From: Prinia subflava
Lineage: Eukaryota; Chordata; Aves; Passeriformes; Cisticolidae
Assembly (NCBI RefSeq): GCF_021018805.1
Contig: NC_086248.1
Span: 23,010,922-23,074,921 of the forward strand
Direction: 5' to 3'
DNA: 64,000 bases
Shown: in pieces, positions 45,936 through 57,672 of the stretch
How positions within the stretch are numbered: the first letter of the stretch is position 1
Layout of the letters: the number at the start of each line of letters is the position of its first letter
Notes under the pieces: model-generated
The model's input: the letters and a program-made list of their open reading frames with translations, nothing else
The model's database searches: none
Told to the model about the DNA's origin: nothing
Position numbers and translations under genes: made by a program

Positions 45936-47890
45936 AAAATGTGAGAAGAGAAATATGACATATGACAATTAACAATTTAAAAATGAAACAGTAATTACAC
46001 AGTTTTGCAGCATAAAACCAAATACAATTGCAGTAAGGATTCTGTTATACTGTGAACAGTTTACCTGACTTTGTAATTGCAGTAAACGGGTTATGTGGGT
46101 TTATATTGCAAGATTTAAACAAATTACCAAATTTGTTTGAGCCTTTTCAGCGTGACTGGCCTAATAGTGTCTAGCCTTTTCCAACTGGCTTTTCAGACCA
46201 CCACAGCCCCCAGTTTAGGCTGTGGCACTGACCTTGCTCCCACTCTAGGGACAGGAAAACACGTGGAGTTCCCCAGGCTCCACACACGGCCTCAGATTCT
46301 CACCCAAGGATCTGAGCCAAATCACTCCTTTCACTTTCCAACTGGTTCAACCAAAAGGACCTACACTCTGCATGCAATTGTTTACATTCGTCCATATGTA
46401 CCCATTGGGGATTTTTTTCGTCCATACTTGCACCAGAAGTGTCAGAGACCTAACAAAAGACCCCCAGTTTTAGGTCATCAAAAGAAAAACAAAAGAAAAA
46501 ACTACAAAAACCGTCAAATACTTTCTCAGACACTCTATCAGGTTATCAATCACCCTCAGAACTAACTGAGGACAGCATAAACCCAAAAGTGTTACTGATT
46601 CAATAGTCTACCACTGAATCGTGTCTTACAAGAAGACAATTTAAAAACTGCTTCCCTTGGATCTACATTTGTGACCTGAAAAGGCCTCTGCTTTCTAAAT
46701 CAGAAAACAGGGGAATCCTATAATATTCACACACACAAAACTAGAAAGGCATAATTGTAAAACTACTTCATGGGGATGGGAAGGAAATGGAGGGGTTTGG
46801 GACATCCTGCTGATTGGCCAGAACAGCAAGGGACAGGGGCAGAAAAACAGGGAAAGGGAATCAAAGTAGCATTAACAATTATACAATGCTGTAAAACTGG
46901 TATTACAATTTCACTTTAGCTTTGGGGTTTGGTTTCTTAGCGTTTACCTTGTGTGACTTGGAAAGCAGAAGATGGGACTGAGGGCACGTGGCCATGGTGG
47001 CCATGCGGTCACAGCGCAGCACGTGGTGTTAGCTGTGCCGTGCCGGGTTTAGCAGGAAGGGGTTAACACTCGGGGGTTTGTTAAGGGAAAGGGGGTTAGG
47101 GAGAAGGAGCAGCGAGGGGAGGAGGGGGTAAGGGTAAGGAAGGAGGTTACACAATTTACAAAACTGAGTTTTGGAAGGTGCGGGGCTTGGGCACAACTGA
47201 AGTCTGCTTTTTCCTTCTCTGATGGCCGTCTGGCTGAGTTCCTTGCGCTGCTGTCCAGGGGCGTTGGCTGCTCGGGCTCGATCGATGGTGTGCAGGGCTC
47301 TTCTCGCCGCTGTTGCCGGGCGGGGGGAGGGGCGCCTGTTCTCCGCGCGGCTTCTCCTGGTGCTGGGGCCCGCGCGCGCTGCGGCGGGGCCGGGACCACG
47401 TGTCTGCTCACGCCGGGACTGCCCCGCACCGCAGAGGGGTCCCGCTGGGCCGGGGCCGTGCTGCCGCTTGCCGTCCGCGCCACGGCCGCCGCAGGGCCGC
47501 TCCGCCGCTGGGGCCGCGCCGGCACCCGGGCCCGCGCCGGTCTTGCTGGGCCGGCCCCGCACCATGGGCATGAGCCGCAGCAGCAGTCCCTCTGCGCCGG
47601 GGCTCATGCTGGAGCTTTCACCGCGGCAGAGCCGCACCGCCCGCGCCACCCGGCGGGGCTGTGCAACCCGCGCAGCGCCGAGGCGGGCCAGGGCCCCAAG
47701 GGGCCGGGACCCGGGCCCGCGCCGGGCTGGTCAGCGGTGGTGGGATGGCGGCGTGGTGGCTCACGAGGTCTCTGCGCGGTGGGGGAGGGGCCGCCCCGGG
47801 CCGCGATGGCCCAGAACGGCCGCTCCACCGGAGACGGCACCGAAATGGTGTTACCATGGTCCATCTTGTCTCAGGGTCGTTGGTGCTGTT
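45936..47890 (-). other. ERVK-like interior without viral genes
   Basis: Element-sense frames at 47604-47864 (86 codons) and 47029-47649 (206 codons) overlap in the GC-rich 5' half. They are dominated by Pro, Ala, Arg and Gly, and the longer one has a Leu/Pro-rich tail; neither shows a retroviral domain. The 3' half (45936-46900) has no useful minus-strand frame. The 142-codon ORF at 46137-46565 is on the opposite strand and looks accidental. A possible splice donor (CAAGGTAAAC on the minus strand) lies at about 46944-46953. The interior may be a rearranged leader or sequence taken from elsewhere. I cannot assign a function. Confidence 0.55.
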
Positions 47891-47908
47891 GCCCCACATT
47901 GGGCACCA
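47891..47908 (-). promoter_or_regulatory. primer binding site, tRNA-Lys type
   Basis: On the minus strand this reads TGGTGCCCAATGTGGGGC, two bases inside the 5' LTR. It differs at two positions (both C to T) from the tRNA-Lys(1,2) primer site I recall for betaretroviruses and ERVK-group elements. It sets the orientation of the element. Confidence 0.75.
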
Positions 47909-47910
47909 TC

Positions 47911-48437
47911 TATTGTTGTTTCAATTTATGGGGGGTCCCCAGGGAGTGCCCCCCAGAGACCCCCGGGGTCCTATGGGTCGTGGGGTTCCTGTGCTGGCAG
48001 GCAAAAAGACTTCAGACGCCGGTGGGGTGCTGATGAGATGAGTGTTTATTCAGAGTCCCACTCCAGGCAGGGAGCATGGTCCTGCGGGAGTGCGGGAAGG
48101 GAGGGGAGGGGAGGGGAGGGGAGGGGAGGGGAGGGGAGGGGAGGGGAGGGGAGGGGAGGGGAGGGGAGGGGAGGGGAGGGGAGGGGAGGGGAGGGGAGGG
48201 GAGGGGAGGGGAGGGGAGGGGAGCGTCCGGAGGCCTCCAGGGGAAGAGGGGCAAAGAGGACGAGACCCCTTGCGTTTGCATTCTTATCACAGAGGATGAA
48301 AAGTGGGCGCAGTAACATTCTCCAGCCAGTGAGGTTACAGATACAGGATACTGCAGGGAGGGTACAGACTTGGGATAAACCATACATTTTCCAGGGGTCA
48401 GCAAGAGCAAACCATTTCCATAAAATGCAATCCCACA
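47911..48437 (-). repeat. 5' LTR (527 bp) with pentamer expansion
   Basis: Right LTR, the 5' copy. It matches the left LTR along both ends. The extra length of about 90 bases comes almost wholly from a GGGGA array at 48099-48222. CCAAT in the left copy reads CCAGT here. The plus-strand ORFs at 47222-48457 and 48042-48315 and their minus-strand partners read through the array and are artefacts. Confidence 0.88.
48099..48222. repeat. (GGGGA)24 pentamer array inside the 5' LTR
   Basis: From 48101 to 48220 the ten-base block GAGGGGAGGG repeats twelve times without a single change, that is, 24 GGGGA pentamers. The plus strand is the G-rich one, with many closely spaced G4 runs; the element's own strand is (TCCCC)n. 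The matching part of the 3' LTR is short and irregular. Confidence 0.97.
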
Positions 48438-48443
48438 AAACAC
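48438..48443. repeat. right target-site duplication AAACAC
   Basis: Partner of 45473-45478, identical over six bases. Confidence 0.6.
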
Positions 48444-51400
48444 AATTCATTTTATAATGCCCTCTCATTTTCATTAGAAACAGACTTTTAAAACTTGAGT
48501 GCTGTAATCAAGGTAAATGTGTTTTTAAGGTAGGTAATCCCCTTTTGTTTATGCCTGCTAGCTACATATTGACTCTTCTCATCTGTATTAGCACACAAGC
48601 ACTGCATTTTAATTAAGTAAATAGAGTTTCCAATTAGCAAACTGTAGTTCCTCACATATTTAACCCAAGCATTTGAACTTTTCCAGGATTTTTTTTTTTA
48701 TCATTCAAGTTAATTTTGCATATTCGTCATGTGCAATTAGGCAGCTCAACTAAGAGTTTATTCAACACTCACTCAACGACTAAGTGCAAGTCTACTGAAA
48801 TACTTATTTACTTTTGCTATTAACAAAGGAGGAAACCACTTATTGAAATCAGGAACTATTCAAAAATTTTAACAGGTCAAATTATATACTGAAATGCAAT
48901 TGAATGATATATTTATTAGATAACTTCTGTTATGCTTGGAAGTTATTTCTTGCTTGGATCCTGCTACAAGAAAATATTTCAGCAAGAAGTGTGGTTTGCA
49001 GCTCTGTTCTCCATAAGGAAACACAACTGTCGTCAGTCAGCAAAGATCTGCCTATATAGGAATCCCCAAGTGCTGAAAGACTTCTATAAATTATCCATAA
49101 TGTACTGTGAGTTCGCTGCACTGTTGCCTGGAAACCCAAAGCTTAGATCTGACTCATCTGGGAAAGATGCTAAAAATACTAGCAGCACGCTTGTCAGACT
49201 CACAGATTAAAGATTAACTTTAGTATGTCTGGGGTGCCCTGGCCATCACCACTTTTTGAAATTTCCTACAGACAGTGTTAAATAGGCAGGAATGCACAAA
49301 AGTGTTCAGAAAATTTCAGGAATGTTCAGATGAGACCACCTTTCCATTCTCAGTTGGATTTTCCTCAGTTTCAAAAGGAAAAGTAAAGATGCAAGTACAG
49401 ATGCAGAGATTTGGAGTAATTCTTTGTCTTCTATTGCCATTTTTAAGTTAGACATTCTTCTAGGTCAGGTGTTTGATAATTTCCTGATAAACACAGAAGA
49501 CTAAGTTATTGAACAAAGTAGATCCTACTTTTAATCTTTGTATAGGAAATAAAGGAAAGAAAATATTTCTCTATTACACCTACTTGTAGAAGAGAGCAAT
49601 AAACATGACAAATTGTAGTATTTCATCTGGTTTATTTTTTTGTCCCCTGATATAACACATGGTCAAATAGGAGAATTATAAACATTTTTAGAACAACAAC
49701 ACAGAGTCACACTCTTGTAACACATTCTCCTTCTCTCTAAGTCTGACCCCACATCAGTAATCTTAGACCCAATGAGATGTGGTTTATGTTCCTAGCTGCT
49801 CATTTTAAATTGCTAGCAAACTGACACATAGATTAGGGCATTATCTGAGATTGCAAAGCCTCCATTCTACGGCATGGTGAGCAACATATGGAAATTACTA
49901 TTTCACTTCTTATTTTTGAATTAATTCTTCTATTGCTCATATATGCATAGATGCTTCCTCACAAGCTGATAAAAGTGATTAAATTGAGAAGAATGTCAGA
50001 CATGGTGCTCTGACTTATATATTATAATTCTAAAATTTAGATTATTATTGAATAATTAAATGTTTCCCTATATCTAGTGATAGCAGCTTCTTACTACCAA
50101 ATGTATTATGACCTCAGAATTTTGCAAAGGAAAATAAAAACTTGACAAAGGAACAAGGATGACTGATTGGCATAAGAAACACTGCTTCACACTGACATTT
50201 AGAAACACTGCTTAAATACACACATCTGAGGTATAAATCCAAAACACTGAGTGAATATGTGCCTGTCTTCATTGAGATAATCACTTCCACAAATATAGCA
50301 CAAGGTTGGTATAGGCACCATCTTCTGTATTAATCATGCCCATAGAACACAATGAAACTTGATCGGTGAGTCCATTTAACCCATTGATGGGTCAAATGGA
50401 CATACTTAAGCTACTGAGGTCTCCTTCTACCTGGTTTGCATTTGATTATTATTATTGTAGTGTTTTCAATTCAAAAATGTAAATAAGAATCAATGATTAA
50501 CCTGAGCCACCATGATGTAATAATCATTCATTTCAAATTAAATGTCCTGTCCAATACAAAATATATCTCAAAGATACAGTATTTCACATATCAAACAACA
50601 GGATTTGTACAAACTTCAATGTTTCTGTGACCTAGATGCAGAGGTGAAAAGATTACCTTTGCAATATAAAAAGCCAAGACAGCAAAGTCCTGGCAGAAAG
50701 TGCTAATTTCAAGTCCCAGGATCTGTTATGAAGGACATGAGGACAGGAGCTTCTGGCACCACTCTCTGCTCAGTAATTAGAATATTAGCTAATAGTAACT
50801 GTGTATAATGTCATAATGACAGAGAGTAGTAACACTTGGCTCTCACTCAGCCTGAGCTCTACAATTGACCTCCATCCAGAAACAAACTGGCAGTCACTGA
50901 GATCAGTGTTTCACAGACAAAAATACTACCTATGCAGACAACTGTATTTTGTAGACACTTCCCTTTCCATTTAAGCCTATAGACCCACACAGAGTATACT
51001 ATAGCAATTTTATCTCAATCTCACAGAAATACAGATTTCCTTGGCAAAGGGTACCTTGAAGTAAAAAGGTTTTGCTCTCCTTATCAGTCATAGCTATTAT
51101 CATCTGCATTTCAGACAAATGCAAAAATGCACATGCTGTAGTGATACACCTTGGATAGGCCTGCATGCAGATCCCCAGGCTGCCTCTCAATGAGTTAGGT
51201 TCAGAACTGGAAGAGATGCAGCTACAGTGCACAGACTAATCAACCCCTATCCAGGGGCTATTCATAATCATATTTATTGGGCATTCAACACAACTCTGAT
51301 GTAGGTATATTATTTCCATGAGCCAAGCTTCTGGCTACACCACAGAGCAGATTAGAACATTGTATGGCTGATGAAGTGTTGTTTTGGATAGAGAAATCAA

Positions 51401-53432
51401 GCCATTTATTATGAAAAATGGCCATTTGGAAAACACAGTAATGCTGGCCTACCTAATCCATCTGGTTGTGCCCCATCAAACCAACTTTTAAATGGCAAAA
51501 AACACAGTGGTGAAATATTCCATATAGCTAAGAAAGCTTTTGAAGAGTAATGATCCATTTACTGCACTAGATTTTAGACAATTCCATAGTAGCAAAGAAC
51601 CTCACTCTGTATAAGAGGGGGGCTTATCTTCATGACCTGTTCCAAGGTACTGACAATACCAAAAGCACATAATTACTTTACCCTTGCATAAGGCATAAGT
51701 GTATACTACTTTTTAAACAAGAACAAGAAGAAAGACTCATTGTTTCTATAGGTGTGAGGAGGCTTTCTTTTGTGAGTCTCCTGGTTCACATATGACCTTT
51801 GTAAATGTAAAATGTAAATACACACCTTCAATTGGGGAAGATAGTTGAGGTCTGATTTCATTTAAAAGAGTTTTATGCATTTAAGCATATAACGTGCATT
51901 CATCTGTGTATTTGTTGGTCTGTCTATCTGTCTGCTGATGTATTCTTCAGCTGTGCAGAATCTTAAGATCAAAGAAAGCTGGATCCACTATATTAAAGAG
52001 ATATCACTCTCTGAAACAATCACTTGGTATCCAAACATCATATGCACTACGTGCCATACAAGGAGCTTCATCTATTTGTCAGAATAGCCATAACACACTC
52101 TTCATATTAAGCTGAATAATCTACATCAATGATAATTATTAGCGTGTCAGGTTCTTTTACTGCCATGAATACAGCCACAGGGAAAAATGATTCCAAGTCA
52201 GCTCAGTAGCTTGCAATGGTCTCTATAATATTTCCTTTCCGGCATAAGAAACACAGACCCTTGGTTTTGCTTGCATCCTTCAGCCTGGTGAATAGGTTCT
52301 GTTTTGCTTTTGTTTAGTATTATACTCAGCAGGTCTGCTTAATAAGAAACAGGTATCACTTGCATTCATGAGAAATACATGGAAAAAAACACTGACTTTT
52401 TTTAAAATATACACAGGGTAATTTGATTTTTCTTTTGGTAATATAACTTTTTTCAGCTTTATTTTTCACAGCATAAACATAAACTAATGTAAGGTTTTAT
52501 CTTCCATACTTTCTCCTTTGACTGCAAGTACAGACTATGGATAGTGTTTTTAATCAAATGCTACTATTCTATATGGAAAATTTATTTCTTCATACTTTAG
52601 GATGCATAGGAATTGGACTATTCATTCTAAAAGGTACTATTTTTCTTACCCTAACAATTTTAAACAAATAAATAATGTCTAGTTTTTCAGCTGCTTTAAT
52701 TTATAATACAAATTTAGCAGAACAATCTTTTTCCCAGCTTTTGAAATTGAGAAGAGGCTGATGCTTTATTTTGCATCTTTCTAAGCATGTTAATGGAGAA
52801 ATGAAGATATAGATAAATAATGAATGGTAGCTGAATAATAAACTAAGTGGGGAATCCCATTACAGAATTTCTGCTTGTCACAAAACACAGCTCCAGCTCT
52901 GTGCTGCAAACATGGATGACTACAAGAGACCTAGGTGCAACTGGGAAGATGACTCACAAATTTGCACATTTTAGAGTGGTTTAAGACTGAATCCTATAGG
53001 CTACAAAAAACACTGAGACCTGTCCTTAGAAGTCAGAGTGAGTGCCAAGCTAGAGCACTATCTTATAACTCTTATGATTAATTTTATAGCCTTTTGAGGA
53101 GACAAAGCTGCTATTCCACTACAAAGAAAAGCTGCAGAGACATTGGATGGAACTATTCCAGTTCTAATTAACCTGCCTAAATGCTAATTTAGGCAGCGGA
53201 GGTTGTATATAATCATTCCGGTTTGCAAAATATGGCTGTGAATGAGATCCAGAGAGCCCATTTAAGTGCTTAAAAGAGTGAGTCATGTATTCTCAGAAAG
53301 TGTATTCAGAAAGCCAGACATCTCCATCTGCAGCCAGCCAGTCTTTCAGCATCTATCACCTACTTCTTGAATCACAGGCACTCCCTGTGCACCCTGCACA
53401 AGTGTGCAATCACAGTGTGGATGTGATTACTA

Positions 53433-53530
53433 CGGTTATATCTAACACATTATGTGATACATTAATACAGTTATATCTAACACATTACATTATCTGTATC
53501 ATTATCTAATGTGTCTATACATTAATATAG
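53433..53530. repeat. imperfect local repeat, GTTATATCTAACACATTA
   Basis: The phrase GTTATATCTAACACATTA occurs twice, about 37 bases apart, and a third diverged form (AGTTAGATCT) follows near 53530. The spacers share 'atacattaatac/atatag'. This is a small tandem duplication now decaying. Confidence 0.75.
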
Positions 53531-54470
53531 TTAGATCTGAACTCTATCTGCTTCCCAAAATAATTCTACTCACGACATTTTCAAGGCTTCCTAAAATACA
53601 TGAAAAGCAATAAATCCAGCAGAAAGCACTGCCTTACTGGCTAGTGTTCTGGTCACGACAGGAACTTTTCAGGAAAGAGGAGATCTGTATTCCACCTCAT
53701 GTTTCACATTACATGGATCCTGGTCAACAGAGAAAAAAACCATGGGTACTAGGATAGAACATTAGGGCAGAAAGTGGAGTTTCTTCTCCAGGAAACAGGC
53801 CAGCTGTAAGATGGGGATAACACTCCTACTTTTCTGTGTCCTTCATGTTCCCTAATGAGATTAATATTTTCCACCTTTGTCACAAGGAGCATGGAGGAAA
53901 CCTCTGGCTGGTGCCACTTGGAGCACTGAGTTGCTGCAGCATGCAGCACACCTGGATAATGCCTCCTGCACCATCCTGCTGGGGCCAACTGCCCACACAG
54001 GAGGCTCCCAAAGACACTTTCTTGGTAAATGCCTGCATTTTCTCATGTAGCTGTCATTATGACAAGGAAAATATGCCTACAGTAACAACTGATTTGTTGG
54101 CTTTTGTGCTCCCTGCTCTCCCAATCCCTTTTTCTTTCTTGTCTGCTGATGCTTTGGAGATTTTATTAAACTACACATTTGCTGCAAATAATGATTATAT
54201 TTTAAATATCAAAATTCTGTCTCATACTATGAGGCTTGCATAAACACCATTAAAAATGGGTATTTGTGGTTATATGTAGGAGGTCCATCTGCTTCCCTGA
54301 CCTTTGAAATGTGGTTTGAGGTATAAGCTAGTGCATGAGCTGTTAATATTTCTGTACATGTTGCAGCTTGGACGAATGACAGGCTGGTCTTACTGTCTTG
54401 GGGGTTGTAACTTTAAATAGTTTGCAGGACACTTGCAATATGTTTGATGTTTTATCTTATTGTGAACTTA

Positions 54471-54484
54471 AATAAAAGAATAAA
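54471..54484 (+). promoter_or_regulatory. two overlapping AATAAA hexamers
   Basis: AATAAA at 54471-54476 and at 54479-54484, followed after a few bases by a T-rich run. That is the layout of a polyadenylation site. No exon or ORF leads into it, so an unannotated non-coding transcript or pure chance are both possible. Confidence 0.2.
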
Positions 54485-55234
54485 TGTTCTTTTTTTAAAA
54501 ATAATATCACATCACTAGTAGATCAGATGAACAGTCTATCAAGTCTAATACTTTACATCCAACTGTCTCTTAAAATTTGAAAAAATACATATATGTATAC
54601 ATATTCATATGTTTGGAAGGGGGGTGAGTGCTTGTGTTGGTGAAAACTTATTGTGTAAAGATATTACATCTGTCCAGCTGGTTTTAATACTCTGCCCTTA
54701 TCTAAGACCTGTCATAAGTTTTAGGGAATTGGATATCCAGTTGGAGAAGACACATGTGTAAAGTAGTAGAATAATCTGAACCATTTGATTTTCTGTGATT
54801 TTTTAAATTCAACTTACCACTAAATATATAACCCTGTCTAAAATCAATAAAAAACATAGTAGTGGAGGAGAATCTGGGTGACAATTAGACTTCTCAAAGT
54901 AGTTAGGAGTGGCAAGTAATGTTTTTTGTAGACTCCAGTTTAGGCTTAATGGTATTTAGTATCTTTAGCAATGATGAGCAATAAAACCAGTGCTAATAAA
55001 ACCTGATGATAAAAAAATCATTGACTACACCTTAATAATAAGTCACTTATATGGATCCAAGATGATAAATTTATATTTTCATATTAGGAAGTAAAATCAT
55101 AATGGCAATTGTGTTACTTGTAGCCATTTCTCAAAAAAATGGCTTTGCTAAAGAGAGGGAACATAGAACATACCCTCTCAGCATGAAATGCTGGCAATGC
55201 AGGCTAACACAGTCGAAGCATGACTAAATTGGGG

Positions 55235-55350
55235 AGCTTGGACCTGGAATAAGTCCAGAGAAGAGGACTAACAAGTGCTAAAAATGAATCTGTGGATTAC
55301 TCTATTCAGTTCTGGCAGTCACATCTTAGAAAGAGTGTGGAAAAATGGGG
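55235..55350 (+). mobile_element. possible ancient CR1 scrap
   Basis: 'gattactctattcagttctg' with 'gcagtcacatcttagaaaga' and 'gtggaaaa' resembles the ancient CR1/L3 stretch encoding a CVQFW-type motif. A preceding 'gtccagagaagagga' resembles a phrase that normally comes after it, so the order is wrong. Weak. Confidence 0.25.
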
Positions 55351-57610
55351 TGACCTTCAGCAAAGAACACGACAGATTTTAAATTCCTCTCTCCTTCAAG
55401 GCAATGAATCTTGCACTTGTACCTGCACAGGCTTGCCGTGTTAAGGGATGTACCACTCACAAACATTACTCTAGTCATAAAATGAGCCAGGTACTTTTCA
55501 AATCTAGCTCTGATATTTTATTCTGTGACTTCCTGTGGCTATGAATTCCATACACTGAAAATAGATATGTCCATAAATCACCTTTATAACCATTGTTGAA
55601 AAGTAGGTGTTTAGGGAGTTTTCAAAATACAGTTTTTTTCCTGACATATGGTAAGAGCTCTATTGTTCACAGGGAATTCTGATAGACTTTAAAACTTGCA
55701 ACAGGAAGTATTATAAACCATGCAGTGAATCTACCGAGCTTCTTCTAAAATGTAATGAGCCAAAATATCTCTCTACTCTTTGGAAAGGCCATTAAATATA
55801 TTTTAATGGGATATCTGGTAACAGTTACCAATTTTTAATATGCTGTAAGTTAATTTGGGTGTGCCCCCACAGTTATAGATTATACAAAAATGAGTTACTG
55901 CACACAAAAATTAGTTTTTAAGTGACAATAATTTGTCTTTAATTAAAAAAAACCAACGAAGTGATAATATGCTGACAGAAGCAAATATTGGGAGCATGGA
56001 AATTTTATTTGAATGAAAATTTTTGTCTAATTGAAGGAAACATTGACAGTAATCTAATGCAACTTTAAATAATAGACAGGAATTTTGAAAGGGATTAACA
56101 GTAAAGGATGTAAAAGATAGCATGATGAAGGAATAAAATTCATCCATAACATAATTTTCTTAGACCAATAACTTCTGTGAGTTTACATGGTAGATATTTT
56201 GCAATATTTAAATGCTTAATATATTCAATGCATGTTTCCATATCATTAAAAAGGTAATTTCTAGAAGCTTCAAATATAGAACAGCATGGAGGAAAAATCT
56301 AACACTTTTGCCTCAAGGAAGACACAACATACTATAAACTGCAAGATATAAAACACGTATGAAATTTTAAAAAATTAAAATTAAAAATATTCAGGTTTAA
56401 TTTCACACAAATAGCAAAACTCATGGATTCCTCCTGCACCTTCAGAACTTCGAGAGCAGGGAAATAGCTCTCTAAATTTTGGTAATCTGCTTCATACTGG
56501 CTTCACTCAGTCAAAAGAAAGGCTTCAGATAATTGTTTCTTAAAACTCTGACTCTGAAATGCAAACCCTTTACTGCAGAGCAGCCCTGGCTCTGCCAGCA
56601 GCGCCATGCCACACAGCAGTGTCAGTCCTCGCGTGTCACCTGCCCAAGCCTTCAGCTGCCCACCCAGCCTGGAATCTGCAATCTCTTAAGCTGCTGAGCT
56701 ACATGGCAGCAACACTGATAATAATGTTTTGGAACTAGGGGTCCTGGCTTTGGACCTTTCTGATATAGGCATAAAGAAAAGTATTCTTTGGCCCATAAAA
56801 TTAAACAGAAAGTTGTTGTGAGGTATTTTCAGAATCTAATTACATGGAACTCTGTAAATACCATGTTTTCATGGTTTTATTGCAAAATGCTGGTCATCAA
56901 CTTTCTTGAAGACCAATGTAATTCAAGATTGCAGGACTTTATTGTTTAGGACAGGCCAACTCCAGACATTTCACATCTTTTTCTCAGTGTTTTGAATAGC
57001 AGTTCTCTATGCTACTAAGTAAAGAAAGGCATCATTGGAGGAGGACTATATAGAAAGGATTAAAGTGAACAGCTGAATATTTAGAACTGCCACTAACAAG
57101 TTACAAAAATATTGTTTAAAGTAATTTAATTTCATTCAGAAATGGGACAAAACTCAGAAAATACAAAGGCTTTGTGATCTGTTCAACAGTTTTCATGGAG
57201 GAAACTACAGCAGCACCATGTGAGTTAGTGTGCATATTATTGGAATTGCACTTATTTTCATTTGAGGATTGGGGGGGGGGGGGGTCCTTACTCACTCAGG
57301 AAGCATTTAAAACCCCAAGGCTGCTCAAGCCTAATTCCTGTTTGTTATAAAAATGCTGACAGACTTCTACCAATTGCAGAGAAGCAGCCCTACCATTTCA
57401 CAAGTTTAAAACTTAGACATAAGCACAAACCCTTCACTATCAGGCTCACTGTTCTCAGCACAGTTTCTCAATCACATGACTATGACCAATTAGTACAACC
57501 TGTCCCATATTCCCATCTCCTGTGGTTTGCAGCACTTCAGGGTGTGATTCTGCCCTTACAGATGGGATGTGCTATCCTCCATATGGATCAGGGTGTTTGC
57601 ACCTCCGAAA
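55351..57610. other. unique AT-rich DNA, no gene seen
   Basis: No gene or repeat family supported. A GC-richer patch lies at 56560-56720. A 14-base G run is at 57271-57284. Confidence 0.5.
57271..57284. repeat. (G)14 homopolymer
   Basis: Fourteen consecutive G on the plus strand, in otherwise AT-rich DNA. Homopolymers of this length are prone to length error in sequencing and to slippage in vivo. Confidence 0.97.
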
Positions 57611-57672
57611 TCTTAGAATAGAATATTGCAGCTGAAAGGGCCCTATAAAATTCATCTAGTCCAACTGCCAAT
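57611..57672 (-). mobile_element. tiny CR1 tail, minus strand
   Basis: 'tcttagaatagaatattgca', 'gctgaaagggccctataaaa' and 'ttcatctagtccaactgcca' follow the inverted CR1 3' UTR pattern. Only about 60 bases survive, an extreme 5' truncation. Confidence 0.6.

Larger units (their letters stand above)
45479..48437 (-). mobile_element. two-LTR, non-autonomous ERVK-like element
   Basis: A 2.96-kb endogenous retroviral element in minus orientation. Two direct LTR copies (45479-45916 and 47911-48437) flank a 1994-base interior. A primer binding site resembling that for tRNA-Lys(1,2) lies next to the right LTR, which makes the right LTR the 5' one. A purine tract lies next to the left LTR. Outside the purine repeat, the two LTRs differ at about ten positions over some 390 bases by eye. 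The insertion is therefore fairly young but not new. No capsid, nucleocapsid zinc knuckle, protease, reverse transcriptase, integrase or envelope motif is visible on the minus strand, so it must have been moved by proteins of another virus. The class call rests on the primer site and the 6-bp duplication. I cannot name the family. Confidence 0.78.
48444..55234. other. unique AT-rich DNA, no gene seen
   Basis: About 6.8 kb without a repeat family or gene that I can support. Small internal repeats are at about 50175-50215 ('gaaacactgctt' twice) and 53433-53530. Two overlapping AATAAA sites lie at 54471-54484. The open frame at 53836-54243 (135 codons) crosses a GC-richer patch but shows no domain. 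Confidence 0.5.

Noticed and set aside
46137..46565. 142-codon plus-strand ORF inside the ERV interior
   Set aside because: Opposite to the element's direction, with no retroviral or other domain.
47222..48457. 411-codon plus-strand ORF, the longest in the window
   Set aside because: It is antisense to the ERVK-like element, runs through the CpG-rich leader and the (GGGGA)24 array, and its Gly/Glu/Arg repeats come from the pentamer. GC-rich DNA has few stops, so length is not evidence.
56640..56702. tRNA- or SINE-like A box on the minus strand (TAGCTCAGCAG)
   Set aside because: No B box at proper spacing, no cloverleaf, and no SINE tail. A chance match in a GC-richer patch.
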